64,000 nt of DNA from Bradyrhizobium sp. 1(2017) (GTDB taxonomy: Bacteria > Pseudomonadota > Alphaproteobacteria > Rhizobiales > Xanthobacteraceae). The stretch is taken from contig NZ_CP050022.2 in the NCBI RefSeq assembly GCF_011602485.2, positions 1,694,001-1,758,000 on the forward strand, in the 5' to 3' direction. The notes beneath the pieces are model-generated. The model was not told where the DNA came from. It ran no database searches and was given only the letters and a program-made list of their open reading frames with translations. Below, piece by piece: positions 16,586 to 25,175 of this stretch (positions are counted from its first letter, which is position 1; every line of letters starts with the position of its first letter). A program made the translations under genes and the position numbers.

Positions 16586-18051
16586 GACAGCTTGTCTCCG
16601 ATCAGGAACTGCAGGGCACGGTCGAGGCGGATGTGTGGCAGTGTCGGCTCCTCCGTGCCTTCGCGCTCGAGCTTTGGCGGCCGGAAGCGCAGGAAGCGGA
16701 AGTCGCTTGTCTCGGCGGCCCGCGTCGACAGCCCGCGGAACGCATCCGTGCCATTGAACAGCGGTTCGGGATCTAGCGGCAAATCGCCCGGAAAGGTCGC
16801 AACCTCGGTGTTGCCGTCGAACAACTCGCCGCCAGCGCTTTCGCCCGCGGCCGGCGTCCCCAGGATCGACGGCAATTTGTCGCGGCCATGTGCCACCTGC
16901 GCCTCGCGCGTGGCGCGCACGGCGGCGAGCGCGACGACGTCGATCTGCGCGCCGGTGTTTTCCGCGCGCGACACGGCGCGGGTGACCGCGCGGCGCAGCA
17001 CGGCCTCGAGCCGGTCGTGGCTGGAATGATGCAGATGATCCGCCTTGGTCGCCGCGAACAGGATGCGGTCGATGCGCGGCCGGAACAGGCTGGAGAGCAA
17101 CGTGCTGCGGCCGATGTTGAAACAGTCGAGAATGCCGGCCAGCGCGGCTTCGAGATCGTGCAGCGCCGCGGGGCCGGAGTTGAATGCGGCGAGCGCGTCC
17201 GCGAGCACGATCTGGCGATCGAGGCGCGCGAAATGATCGCGAAAGAACGGCCGCACCACCATGTCCTTGTAGGCTTCGAAACGGCGCACCATCATCGCCC
17301 ATAGCGAACCGTCCGGCGCCTGCCCGCCTCCGGGCAAATCGAGCGGCGCAAAGGTCAGTGCCGGCGTGTCGGCGAGATTGCCGGGCATCAGGAAGCGGCC
17401 GGGCGGCAACAGGCTCATTGCGAAGCGCTCGTCGCGGCAGGCGCGTAAATAATTGGTGAAGAGCTTCGCGGCCGTCAGCGTTGCCTGCTCGTCCTGGCGT
17501 GCCTCGGGCTTGAGTGTCGCCAGATGCGCGTGCCAGTCCGCGGCCAGATGCGCGCGCGGCGTCTCGCGCGACAGCGCGAGGCTTTCCGCCGACCATTGCT
17601 CGTAGCTTTTCTGCAGCAGCGGCAGATCCAGCAGCCATTCGCCGGGATAGTCGACGATGTCGAGCGTCAGCGTGCGGTCGGCGCCGTTCGGGCGCTGATA
17701 GTCGATCACGAGCCTGAGCTCGCTGATGTCGACCGTCGAGTTCGGCCAGCGCCGCTCCTCGATCAGCGCACGCAGATGGTTCTCATAGGCAAAGCGCGGC
17801 ACGGCATCGTCGGGCTGCGGCGCCAGATTGGCCCGTGCGATCCGGCCTGATGAATAGGCCTCGAACACCGGAAACCGGCCGCCACGGGTCAGGCCATGGA
17901 TCAGCGCGGTGATGAACACAGTCTTGCCGGCTCGCGACAGGCCGGTGACGCCGAGCCGCACCGTCGGATTGAAGAAGTGCTCGCCATAGTCGATCAGCGC
18001 CCGCGCCGACAGCCGCGCTTCTTCGACCATATCCTGGAAACTGAATGCCAT
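16582..18051 (-). CDS. ycjX: YcjX-family GTPase-like protein
   Basis: A 489-residue DUF463/YcjX protein. The Walker A-like loop is G-L-S-R-A-G-K-T-V-F near residue 42. D-I-V-D-Y-P-G-E-W-L-L-D-L-P-L is the diagnostic G3-like segment, and A-A-T-K-A-D-H-L-H-H serves as the G4-type specificity motif. It is cytosolic or membrane-associated through YcjF, whose gene overlaps it. A nucleotide-binding stress protein is the safe description. It is divergent from the haemolysin III gene. Confidence 0.9.
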   Translation of the reverse strand: MAFSFQDMVEEARLSARALIDYGEHFFNPTVRLGVTGLSRAGKTVFITALIHGLTRGGRFPVFEAYSSGRIARANLAPQPDDAVPRFAYENHLRALIEERRWPNSTVDISELRLVIDYQRPNGADRTLTLDIVDYPGEWLLDLPLLQKSYEQWSAESLALSRETPRAHLAADWHAHLATLKPEARQDEQATLTAAKLFTNYLRACRDERFAMSLLPPGRFLMPGNLADTPALTFAPLDLPGGGQAPDGSLWAMMVRRFEAYKDMVVRPFFRDHFARLDRQIVLADALAAFNSGPAALHDLEAALAGILDCFNIGRSTLLSSLFRPRIDRILFAATKADHLHHSSHDRLEAVLRRAVTRAVSRAENTGAQIDVVALAAVRATREAQVAHGRDKLPSILGTPAAGESAGGELFDGNTEVATFPGDLPLDPEPLFNGTDAFRGLSTRAAETSDFRFLRFRPPKLEREGTEEPTLPHIRLDRALQFLIGDKLS

Positions 18052-18230
18052 ATGAACGTTAACGGATTTCGGGCGAGCGGGATGTGTGACCGTTCACAAA
18101 AGTGGCAATTGCGTGAGGAAAATCAAGCTTCATACTTCCACCGCCTTTGTCGGCAAATCAGCGATTGAACGACGTGCCGATCTCGGAAGACCCATCGAAG
18201 AGGACATTGTCTCAGCGTTTGCGGATTGCC

Positions 18231-18926
18231 ATGACCGTCTTCCAACTGAAACAGCTCGCCTCCACCTCCGTCCACGCCGCAGCCGATGCAATCGGCTGGG
18301 ATTACGACCGCGCAGAGCTGATCGCGGACGGTATCATCCATGGGATCGGCGTGCTCTCCGGCATCATCGCCGCGACTGTGCTGGTGGTGCTGACGGCGAT
18401 CTATGCCGACGCCACCGACATCGTCGGCGTCTCGATCTACGTCGCGGGCCTGATCTCGATGCTGGTGCTGTCGGCGACCTATAACCTCTGGCCGGTCTCG
18501 CCGGCCAAATGGCTGCTGCGGCGGCTTGATCATTCGGCGATTTACCTCCTGATCGCGGCGACCTATACGCCGTTCATCCTCGAGGTGAAGGACAGCGTGT
18601 TCGCGCTGGTGCTGCTCGCCGGCGTCTGGTGCGTGGCGATCCTGGGCATCGTGCTGAAGCTGCTCTATCCCGGCCGGTTCGACCGCGTCTCGGTCGGCAT
18701 CTACCTCGCGATGGGCTGGAGCGGCGTGATGCTCTATGGCCCGGTGGTCAGGGCGTTGCCTGCGCTGGTGCTCGGCTTCATCCTGGCGGGCGGCCTGCTG
18801 TACAGCTTTGGCGTGATCTTCCACGCCTGGCGGCGGTTGCGCTTCCAGAATGCGATCTGGCACGGCTTTGTCTTGGCCGGCGCGGCGTGCCATTATACCG
18901 CAGTGCTCGATCTCGTATTGAGCTAA
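18231..18926 (+). CDS. Haemolysin III family (PAQR-like) membrane protein
   Basis: A seven-helix inner-membrane protein of about 231 residues. The family metal-site motifs are present: D-G-I-I-H-G-I-G in helix 1, R-L-D-H-S-A-I-Y-L-L-I-A-A-T-Y-T-P-F in the middle, and H-A-W-R-R...H near the end with W-H-G-F-V-L-A-G-A-A-C-H-Y. The frame is open to 18147 with TTG and GTG alternatives, but codons before 18231 have poor third-position GC (agg, aca, ttg, tct), so the ATG at 18231 is preferred. The family name is historical; haemolytic function is not implied. Confidence 0.85.
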   Translation: MTVFQLKQLASTSVHAAADAIGWDYDRAELIADGIIHGIGVLSGIIAATVLVVLTAIYADATDIVGVSIYVAGLISMLVLSATYNLWPVSPAKWLLRRLDHSAIYLLIAATYTPFILEVKDSVFALVLLAGVWCVAILGIVLKLLYPGRFDRVSVGIYLAMGWSGVMLYGPVVRALPALVLGFILAGGLLYSFGVIFHAWRRLRFQNAIWHGFVLAGAACHYTAVLDLVLS

Positions 18927-18961
18927 GACGAACAAAACGCGGTATTCAGAGGAGACGTCGC

Positions 18962-19756
18962 ATGCAGGTGACCGGCAAGGTCGTGGTCGTCACGGGCGGC
19001 GCAAACGGCATCGGCAAGGCGCTGTGCGAGGCCTTTCACCACGCGGGCGCAGCCAAGGTCGTCGTCGCGGACATGGACGCCGCCAACGCACGGGCGGTCG
19101 CGGCCATGGTGGACGGCGCCGCCTTCAAATGCGACGTCGCGCAGGAAAAGGATGTTGCCCACGTCATCGAGGAGACCGAGCGGCAGTTCGGCCCCATCGC
19201 GTTGTTCTGCTCCAATGCCGGCATCGGCGGCGGCTTCGATCCGATGTCGGTCAATGCCGGCGGCGCCTCCGACGAGCCGTGGCAGCGCAGCTGGGCGATC
19301 CACGTCATGGCCCACGTCTATGCCGCGCGCCATCTGATCCCGCGCATGAAGGCGCGCGGCGGCGGCTATTTCCTCAACACCATTTCGGCCGCGGGCCTGT
19401 TGTCGCAGGTCGGCAGCCCGGCTTATTCCACCACCAAGCACGCGGCGGTCGGTTTTGCCGAAAATCTCGCGATCTCGCACAAGGCTGACAACATCAAGGT
19501 CTCGATCCTCTGCCCGCAGGGCGTCGACACCAACATGCTGCGCTCGATCCCCAAGGGCCCGCAATCCGGCGACGGCGACCTCACGCCGGAGCAGGTGGCC
19601 AAGGATGTGCTCGCCGCCCTCGAGCAGGAGACGTTCCTGATCCTGCCGCACCCGCAAGTCCTCGGCTACATGCGTAAGAAGACCGAGAATTACGACCGCT
19701 GGATCGGCGGCATGGCCAAGATCCAGGCAAAGATGCGGGAGGAGTTCGGGAAGTAG
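18962..19756 (+). CDS. SDR-family oxidoreductase
   Basis: A 264-residue classical short-chain dehydrogenase. The NAD(P) motif is T-G-G-A-N-G-I-G (T-G-x3-G-x-G), followed by an Asp-Met pair at the end of beta2 (V-A-D-M-D) that favours NAD. C-S-N-A-G supplies the N-A-G motif. The catalytic Ser lies in T-I-S-A-A-G, and Y-S-T-T-K supplies the Y-x3-K pair. It starts 36 bases after the haemolysin III gene with GGAGA just ahead, so they may be co-transcribed. The substrate cannot be told. Confidence 0.9.
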   Translation: MQVTGKVVVVTGGANGIGKALCEAFHHAGAAKVVVADMDAANARAVAAMVDGAAFKCDVAQEKDVAHVIEETERQFGPIALFCSNAGIGGGFDPMSVNAGGASDEPWQRSWAIHVMAHVYAARHLIPRMKARGGGYFLNTISAAGLLSQVGSPAYSTTKHAAVGFAENLAISHKADNIKVSILCPQGVDTNMLRSIPKGPQSGDGDLTPEQVAKDVLAALEQETFLILPHPQVLGYMRKKTENYDRWIGGMAKIQAKMREEFGK

Positions 19757-19798
19757 GGCGAGCGGCGCTGATGGCGCGCTCATGCTAAACAAGCGGTG

Positions 19799-19936
19799 TT
19801 GTCCCGGCGAACGCCGGGACCGATAACCCCAGGGAGAAATTTGGCGAAGACCGCCAGTTACTCTTTCCCATGGTACTGACACCGGTGCTTCATCGACAGA
19901 TCACGCGGTATGGGTCCCGGCGTTCGCCGGGACGAC
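19799..19936. repeat. Long palindromic repeat, GTCCCGGCGAACGCCGGGAC family
   Basis: TTGTCCCGGCGAACGCCGGG at the left and the inverse arm CCCGGCGTTCGCCGGGACGA at the right enclose ATAACCCCAGGGAGAA and TTTGGCGAAGACCG. The 21284-21423 copy shares almost every segment. It lies between convergent SDR and MarR genes. Confidence 0.85.
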
Positions 19937-19944
19937 GGCGGTGG

Positions 19945-20406
19945 TTAGGCCGCCGCTTCCGCTTCACCCTCCACTCGGCTCTGCCGCAGCGCCCGCGCAT
20001 AGAGCATCATCCCCTCGCGCACCGTGCGCTGCTCCGCCGCCGTCAGCGTAGCCAGCGCGCCGCTCACCTGTTGCCGGCCGAACGCGTGCAGCGCCTGCAG
20101 CGTGCGCCGGCCCTTTGCGGTCAGCGACAAGCGCTTGCTGCGTGCATCCTGCTCATCCGGCGTCTCGCGCAGCTCGCCGCAATCGATCAGCTTGCGCACC
20201 AGGCGGCTGACGCTGGATTTCTCCAGACGCAGGAAATCGCCAAGCTCCCCTGACGTCATGGGCCCGCGGATGCCGATCTCCAGGATGGTGTGGACCGCCG
20301 ACGGCGGGTAGTCCGAGGCCGCCACCGTCGCATCCATGAAACCGAGCTCGCGCACCATCAGGCGCGAAGCGGCACGAATGTCGTCGATCAGCGCCAGCTC
20401 GGCCAT
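19945..20406 (-). CDS. MarR-family transcriptional regulator
   Basis: A 153-residue MarR protein. The winged HTH covers T-S-G-E-L-G-D-F-L-R-L-E-K-S-S-V-S-R-L-V-R-K-L, and the wing holds D-E-Q-D-A-R-S-K-R-L-S-L-T, the usual D-x-R-D/S-x-R-x-x-x-L-T pattern. Dimerisation helices flank it. The ATG at 20406 is chosen; a longer frame would read through the operator. It is divergent from an SDR gene across a perfect dyad, so it probably represses that gene and itself, with release by a ligand that may be the SDR substrate. Confidence 0.9.
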   Translation of the reverse strand: MAELALIDDIRAASRLMVRELGFMDATVAASDYPPSAVHTILEIGIRGPMTSGELGDFLRLEKSSVSRLVRKLIDCGELRETPDEQDARSKRLSLTAKGRRTLQALHAFGRQQVSGALATLTAAEQRTVREGMMLYARALRQSRVEGEAEAAA

Positions 20407-20417
20407 CTTGACTCCCG

Positions 20418-20446
20418 GCATATAGTTGTACCATACAACTATATGC
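20418..20446. promoter_or_regulatory. MarR operator, perfect 12-bp dyad
   Basis: GCATATAGTTGT at 20418-20429 and ACAACTATATGC at 20435-20446 are exact complements around ACCAT. The site lies between divergent MarR and SDR genes, 12 bases from the MarR start codon. Length and AT-richness fit MarR operators. Confidence 0.8.
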
Positions 20447-20481
20447 GCGCAGCGGCGCACGCAAGCGTTTTGGAGTATGCC

Positions 20482-21258
20482 ATGAGCGAAACTATGCCGG
20501 CCGGCCAGCGAATGAGGGGCAAGGTCTGCCTGGTGACGGGCGGCGGCAGCGGCATCGGCCGTGCCACGGCGCTGCGGATGGCGTCCGAAGGCGCGGAGGC
20601 GATTTTCGTCGCGGGCCGGCGCGAGGCCGAGATCGAGACGACCGCCGCGAGCTGCCGCGACCTGGGCGCGGTTGCGATCGCACTCCAGGCCGACATCACG
20701 CGCGAGGACGACGTCGCGCGCCTCGTCGGCTCGGCCATCGCGCGCTGCGGCCGGCTCGACGTCGCCTTCAACAATGCCGGTTTCCAGGAGCGTCGCGCGC
20801 CGCTGGAGGAGCAGGGCACTGACATCTACGACAGCGTGTTCGATACCAATGTCCGTGCGCTGTTCCTGTGCCTGCGCCATCAACTGCCGGCGATGCTCGC
20901 GCAGGGGCGCGGCAGCATCGTCGTCAACGCCTCCGTCAGCGGCGTGCGTAATCCCAATCCGGGCTTCTCGCTCTATTCGGCTTCGAAAGCCGCCGCGATC
21001 TCGCTGACGCGCTCGGCGGCGATGGAGAACGCGCCGCGCGGCATCCGCATCAACGCGATCGCGCCCGGCCGCGTCGTCACCGACATGATGCTGCGCGCTG
21101 GCGTCGGCGATGTCGCAACCGTGAGTGCCGGCCTGCCGCTACGGCGGATGGGGAGCGCGGAGGAGGTGGCGGAAGCCGTGGTGTGGCTGTCGTCCGACGC
21201 GTCATCCTATGTCGTCGGGCATGTGCTGGCGGCGGACGGGGGATTTTTGGCGTCGTAG
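20482..21258 (+). CDS. SDR-family oxidoreductase under MarR control
   Basis: A 258-residue classical SDR. T-G-G-G-S-G-I-G is the nucleotide motif, with V-A-G-R-R at the end of beta2 favouring NADP. N-N-A-G, the catalytic Ser in N-A-S-V-S-G, and Y-S-A-S-K complete the active site. The C-terminus has the I-A-P-G-R-V-V-T-D-M segment and ends in L-A-A-D-G-G-F, as in 3-oxoacyl-reductase or glucose-dehydrogenase-like SDRs. It is divergent from the MarR gene and shares its operator. The substrate is unknown. Confidence 0.9.
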   Translation: MSETMPAGQRMRGKVCLVTGGGSGIGRATALRMASEGAEAIFVAGRREAEIETTAASCRDLGAVAIALQADITREDDVARLVGSAIARCGRLDVAFNNAGFQERRAPLEEQGTDIYDSVFDTNVRALFLCLRHQLPAMLAQGRGSIVVNASVSGVRNPNPGFSLYSASKAAAISLTRSAAMENAPRGIRINAIAPGRVVTDMMLRAGVGDVATVSAGLPLRRMGSAEEVAEAVVWLSSDASSYVVGHVLAADGGFLAS

Positions 21259-21283
21259 CTTCGTGGTAGCGCGGCAAATTCAG

Positions 21284-21423
21284 TGTCGTCCCGGCGAACG
21301 CCGTGACCCATAACCCCAGGGAGAAGTTTGGCGAAGACCGGTCGTTGTTCGGCCTCCGGTACTGACACCTGCGTTCAATCGACAGATCATGCGGTATGGG
21401 TCCCGGCGTTCGCCGGGACGACA
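21284..21423. repeat. Long palindromic repeat, second close copy
   Basis: GTCGTCCCGGCGAACGCCGT begins the left arm and GGTCCCGGCGTTCGCCGGGA ends the right arm, with CATAACCCCAGGGAGAAG and TTGGCGAAGACCGG inside. It is nearly identical to the copy at 19799-19936 and ends four bases before the stop of the minus-strand decarboxylase gene. Confidence 0.85.
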
Positions 21424-21426
21424 AAT

Positions 21427-23049
21427 TCAGTGCTTCTGCCCGTACAGCACCGGCACTGCCGAATCCACGACGACTTCGACGAGGCTCGTGCCCGCAAACG
21501 CCATGCCGCGCTTCAGCGCTTCGTCGAGCTCTGCCGCCTTCGTCACCCGCACGGCATGGCAACCCATGCCTTCGGCGAGCCGGACGAAATCGATTCCCGG
21601 CAGCTCCAGCCCCGGCACGTTCCTCACCTGCATCACCTGGCTGAACGAGCGCATCGCGCCGTAGCCGGAATTGTTGAGGACGACGATTGTGAGCGGCAGC
21701 TTGCGCTGCGCCGCGGTCCATAGCGCCTGGATCGAATACATCGCCGAGCCGTCGCCGATCAGGCAGACGGTACGGCTGTTCGGCTTGCCGAGCGCCATGC
21801 CGACGGCGGCCGGCAGCGAATAGCCGAGGCCGCCGCTCGCCATCGTGTAAAAGCTGTCCTGGCCGCGCATCGGCAGGAATTTCTGCATCGCCGGCCGGTG
21901 CGAGGGCACTTCCTCGACCAGCGAGCTTCCTTCCGGCATCGCCTGCGACAGCGCATGCAGCAGGAACTCGACGGGCAGCGGATCGGCCGCCTGCGGCGCC
22001 GGCGGCAACGTGCGGCCCTTGGGTGCCGCGCGCTTGCTCTCCGGCAGCAGGTCGAGCAGCATCGAAAGCGCCGGCTTCATCGTTGCGATGATGCTGGTGC
22101 CGACCGGCGTTACGGCCGCCGCATCCGCATCATCGGTGATCTGGAAGATCGTCGCGCCGCCATCGAAGATCGCGGCATGGCCTTCGACATGGAAGGTGAA
22201 CACCGGCGCGCCGATCACGACGACGAGATCGTGCTCGCGCAGCGCGTCGGAGAGCTGCGCGGGCGAGGCGTGCAGGAAGCCCGCAAATTGCGGATGCCGC
22301 TCGGGGAACGAGCAGCGCGCCGAGAACGGGCTGACCCAGACGCTGGCCTTCGCCTTCTCGGCGACACGCACCATCAGGTCCACCGCGCCGGCACGGTCGA
22401 CACCGGGACCGACGACCAGGGCAGGGTGCTTGCTCGACGTCAGCGCCTTCACCAGCGCCTGCATCGCGTCTGGTTCGGGGCCGATCTCGCGGCTGACCTT
22501 GCGCGCCTCGACGGGAGCGGCCGCATGCGCCCAGTCGTCGATCGGGATCGACACGAAGGTCGGCCCGCACGGCGGCTGCATCGCGGTGTAATAGGCCCGC
22601 GCGATCGCGGCGGGCACGTCCTCGGGCCGCGCCGGCTCGACGCTGTATTTGACGTAAGGCCGTGGGAATTCGGAAGCGCGCTCAGCATAGAGAAAGGCCT
22701 GCAGCGGCAGGATCGAGCGGGCTTGCTGGCCGGCGGTGATCACGAGCGGCGTCTGGTTGCGATGCGCGGTGTAGATGTTGCCGAGCGCGTTGCCGACGCC
22801 GGCCGCCGAATGCAAATTGACGAAGGCGGCATTGCGCGTCGCCTGCGCGTAACCATCGGCCATGCCGACGGCGGAAGCTTCCTGCAGCGCCAGCACGTAA
22901 TCGATGTCATCGGGCCAGTCGCTCAGGAACGGCAGCTCGGTCGAGCCGGGATTGCCGAACACCCGGTCGATCCCGAAGGCGCGCAGCAGGTCGAGCGTTG
23001 CCTGCTTGACGGTGACGGATCTGCTGCCGGTCTTGCCGTTTTTTGTCAT
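21427..23049 (-). CDS. mdlC: Benzoylformate decarboxylase-like TPP enzyme
   Basis: This 540-residue TPP enzyme matches benzoylformate decarboxylase over its length. V-F-G-N-P-G-S-T-E-L-P-F-L supplies the active-site Ser; Glu57 in A-L-Q-E-A-S activates the cofactor; N-L-H-S-A-A-G-V-G-N-A supplies the first catalytic His; I-G-A-P-V-F-T-F-H supplies the second. G-D-G-S-A-M-Y-S-I-Q-A-L-W-T-A...N-N is the Mg-TPP motif. Such enzymes remove CO2 from an aryl or branched 2-oxo acid and give the aldehyde. It is downstream of the acyl-CoA gene cluster but separated from it by a repeat, so co-transcription is uncertain. Benzoylformate itself is not proven as the substrate. Confidence 0.85.
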   Translation of the reverse strand: MTKNGKTGSRSVTVKQATLDLLRAFGIDRVFGNPGSTELPFLSDWPDDIDYVLALQEASAVGMADGYAQATRNAAFVNLHSAAGVGNALGNIYTAHRNQTPLVITAGQQARSILPLQAFLYAERASEFPRPYVKYSVEPARPEDVPAAIARAYYTAMQPPCGPTFVSIPIDDWAHAAAPVEARKVSREIGPEPDAMQALVKALTSSKHPALVVGPGVDRAGAVDLMVRVAEKAKASVWVSPFSARCSFPERHPQFAGFLHASPAQLSDALREHDLVVVIGAPVFTFHVEGHAAIFDGGATIFQITDDADAAAVTPVGTSIIATMKPALSMLLDLLPESKRAAPKGRTLPPAPQAADPLPVEFLLHALSQAMPEGSSLVEEVPSHRPAMQKFLPMRGQDSFYTMASGGLGYSLPAAVGMALGKPNSRTVCLIGDGSAMYSIQALWTAAQRKLPLTIVVLNNSGYGAMRSFSQVMQVRNVPGLELPGIDFVRLAEGMGCHAVRVTKAAELDEALKRGMAFAGTSLVEVVVDSAVPVLYGQKH

Positions 23050-23092
23050 CGTTTCCGTCCCTGTTGTTGAGTGATGGTAGCAGCCTCACACC

Positions 23093-23176
23093 GTCATTGC
23101 GAGGAGCGAAGCGACGAAGCAATCCAGACTACCTCCGCGGAGGCATTCTGGATTGCTTCGCTTCGCTCGCAATGAC
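23093..23176. repeat. Palindromic repeat, GTCATTGCGAG...CTCGCAATGAC family
   Basis: GTCATTGCGAGGAGCGAAGC at the left and GCTTCGCTTCGCTCGCAATG with AC at the right are inverted arms around AATCCAGA...TCTGGATT. A full relative is at 27525-27610 and a half copy at 4471. Confidence 0.85.
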
Positions 23177-23196
23177 GATGGAGAGGCCGCGGTGGC

Positions 23197-24048
23197 TCAC
23201 CACACCGCCGTGCCCTTCATCGTCGGCTGGCCCTCCGCGTTCGCGGTCCATAGCTCCATGCCCGCCTCGTTCTCGTTGGCGTTGATGGAAAACTCCGTGC
23301 CCTCGAACAGCGGCTGCACGCCGCGATAGGTGAACTTCCTCGGCGCCTTGCCGCTGCGAAGCCTGGCCGCCATCTCGATGATGAACGCGGCCTGCAACGG
23401 TCCGTGGAAGATCAGCCCCGGATAGCCCTCGACCTTGGTCACGTAATCGCGATCGTAGTGGATGCGGTGGCCGTTGAAGGTCAGCGCGGAATAGCGGAAC
23501 AGCAGCACCGGATCCGACACATGCGTCTCGCGGTGCTGCGCCTTCGGCGGCGGAGGCGGGGCCTTGGCAGGAGCCGCCTGCGCGCTCGTCATCTCGCGAT
23601 AGACGATATCCTGCCGCTCGCGGATGGCCGTGCCGCGCGGCGAGGAGATGCTGTGCTCGACCGAGACGAAGCACAGCGTGCCGGTCGAGCCCGACTTTAC
23701 CTGAACATCGGCGATGCGCGAGGTTCGCGTCGATTCGTCGCCGACGCGCAACGGCTGCAGGAACTCGATCTCGCCGCCGGCCCACATCCGTCGCGGCAGC
23801 GGCACCGGCGGCAGAAAGCCGCCGCGAGTCGGGTGGCCGTCGGGCCCGAGCATCGACATCGGAAACACCGGTTGCGCCAGGCACCAATGCACCGTGAACG
23901 GCGCGGCATCGCCCGTCTTGGGCTCGCCGACCTCCTGGAACAGCGTCGCGCGCAGGCCCATGACGAGCTGCGCGGTGACGACGTCGGTGGCCTCCGTGCT
24001 GCGGCCGATCCATTGCCGCAAATGATCGATGTCGAGCTTCTCGGTCAT
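23197..24048 (-). CDS. FAS1-like dehydratase / mesaconyl-C4-CoA hydratase-type protein
   Basis: A 283-residue double hot-dog hydratase. The N-terminal half matches the FAS1-like dehydratase domain (P-F-T-V-H-W-C-L-A-Q-P, then G-G-F-L-P-P-V-P-L-P-R-R-M-W-A-G-G-E-I-E-F). The C-terminal half holds the MaoC-like active site, L-F-R-Y-S-A-L-T-F-N-G-H-R-I-H-Y-D-R, whose N/D and His are catalytic in this fold. It hydrates or dehydrates an acyl-CoA. Its start lies 14 bases after the CoA-transferase stop in the operon acyl-CoA dehydrogenase, CoA-transferase, dehydratase, so it probably works on the enoyl-CoA made by the dehydrogenase. Confidence 0.85.
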   Translation of the reverse strand: MTEKLDIDHLRQWIGRSTEATDVVTAQLVMGLRATLFQEVGEPKTGDAAPFTVHWCLAQPVFPMSMLGPDGHPTRGGFLPPVPLPRRMWAGGEIEFLQPLRVGDESTRTSRIADVQVKSGSTGTLCFVSVEHSISSPRGTAIRERQDIVYREMTSAQAAPAKAPPPPPKAQHRETHVSDPVLLFRYSALTFNGHRIHYDRDYVTKVEGYPGLIFHGPLQAAFIIEMAARLRSGKAPRKFTYRGVQPLFEGTEFSINANENEAGMELWTANAEGQPTMKGTAVW

Positions 24049-24062
24049 GACGCCTCGCTCTG

Positions 24063-25166
24063 TTACTTCTTGGATTGGGGTCGTTCGCCGATGGCAGGGA
24101 CGGCGCCATAACTGCGCGTCTCGCCGACGATGATCGGCGCCGGTGCGGGATAGCTGACGCGGCCGTTCGGCGTGTCGACCTCGATGCGGCGCAGATGAGG
24201 ATGGCCCGTGAGGTCGGCCATGGTGTTGACCTCGGCGAAGGCGATGTCGGCATCCGATAGCCGCTTCAGCAGCTCGTTGCGGGTCATCTTGCCGAAGCTG
24301 TCCGCCACCGTCTTGTCGGTGAAGTCGCGGTTGCGCACGCGCTCGACCATGTTGGCGACGCGGGGATCGGCAGGCAGATCCGGCTGATCCAGCACCTTGG
24401 CGCACAGTGACTTCCACTCGCGCTCGCTCTGGATCGAGATCAGGATGTCCTTGCCGTCCTTCGAGGTGAAGACGCCGTAGGGCGCGATCGAGGGATGGCG
24501 CAGGCCCATGCGTTTGGGCGGATTGCCGGCCTCCGAATTGAGCAGCGGCACGGTGCACCAGTCCGCCATCACGTCGAACATGGAGATGCGGATGTCGGCA
24601 CCCTTGCCTGTGCGTCCGCGCCCGATCAGCGCCTCCAGAATTGCCGCATGGGCGGTCGCGCCGGTCGCGACATCCACGATCGACATGCCGACGCGCGAGG
24701 CGCCGTCGGGGTTGCCGGTGATGGACGCAAGTCCGCTCTCGGCCTGGATCAGCAAATCATAGGCCTTGCGGTGGGCGTAGGGGCCGTCGTCGCCATAGCC
24801 GGTGATCGTGCACGAGATCAGCCTCGGATAGTCCTTCAGCAACCGCTCGCGCGAAAAGCCGAGCTTGTCCATCGAGCCCGGCTTGAGGTTCTGGATCAGC
24901 ACGTCGGCGCTCGCGATCAGCTTCTCCAGCTCGGCGCAGCCTTCCCTGGTGGCGAGATCGACCACGGCCGATTGCTTGCCGCGGTTGAGCCAGACGAAAT
25001 AGCTGCTCTGACCCTTGGCCGCCGCGTCATAGCCGCGGGCGAAATCGCCCTCGGGCCGCTCGATCTTGATCACTTCGGCGCCGGCGTCAGCCAGCCGCGA
25101 GGAGCAGAACGGCGCCGCCACCGCCTGCTCGACCGCAATCACCCTGATCCCGTCAAGTGCTCCCAT
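24063..25166 (-). CDS. CaiB/BaiF family CoA-transferase
   Basis: A 367-residue class III CoA-transferase with the N-terminal signature G-I-R-V-I-A-V-E-Q-A-V-A-A-P-F, then D-A-G-A-E-V-I-K-I-E-R-P-E-G-D. N-R-G-K-Q-S-A-V-V-D-L and F-S-R-E-R-L-L-K-D-Y-P-R-L-I follow. The aspartate in M-S-I-V-D-V-A-T-G sits where the catalytic Asp is expected. It probably activates a carboxylic acid using CoA from an acyl-CoA such as succinyl-CoA. The ATG at 25166 lies nine bases after the acyl-CoA dehydrogenase stop, with GAGGG in between, so translation is closely linked. Confidence 0.9.
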   Translation of the reverse strand: MGALDGIRVIAVEQAVAAPFCSSRLADAGAEVIKIERPEGDFARGYDAAAKGQSSYFVWLNRGKQSAVVDLATREGCAELEKLIASADVLIQNLKPGSMDKLGFSRERLLKDYPRLISCTITGYGDDGPYAHRKAYDLLIQAESGLASITGNPDGASRVGMSIVDVATGATAHAAILEALIGRGRTGKGADIRISMFDVMADWCTVPLLNSEAGNPPKRMGLRHPSIAPYGVFTSKDGKDILISIQSEREWKSLCAKVLDQPDLPADPRVANMVERVRNRDFTDKTVADSFGKMTRNELLKRLSDADIAFAEVNTMADLTGHPHLRRIEVDTPNGRVSYPAPAPIIVGETRSYGAVPAIGERPQSKK

Positions 25167-25175
25167 GGCGCGCCC

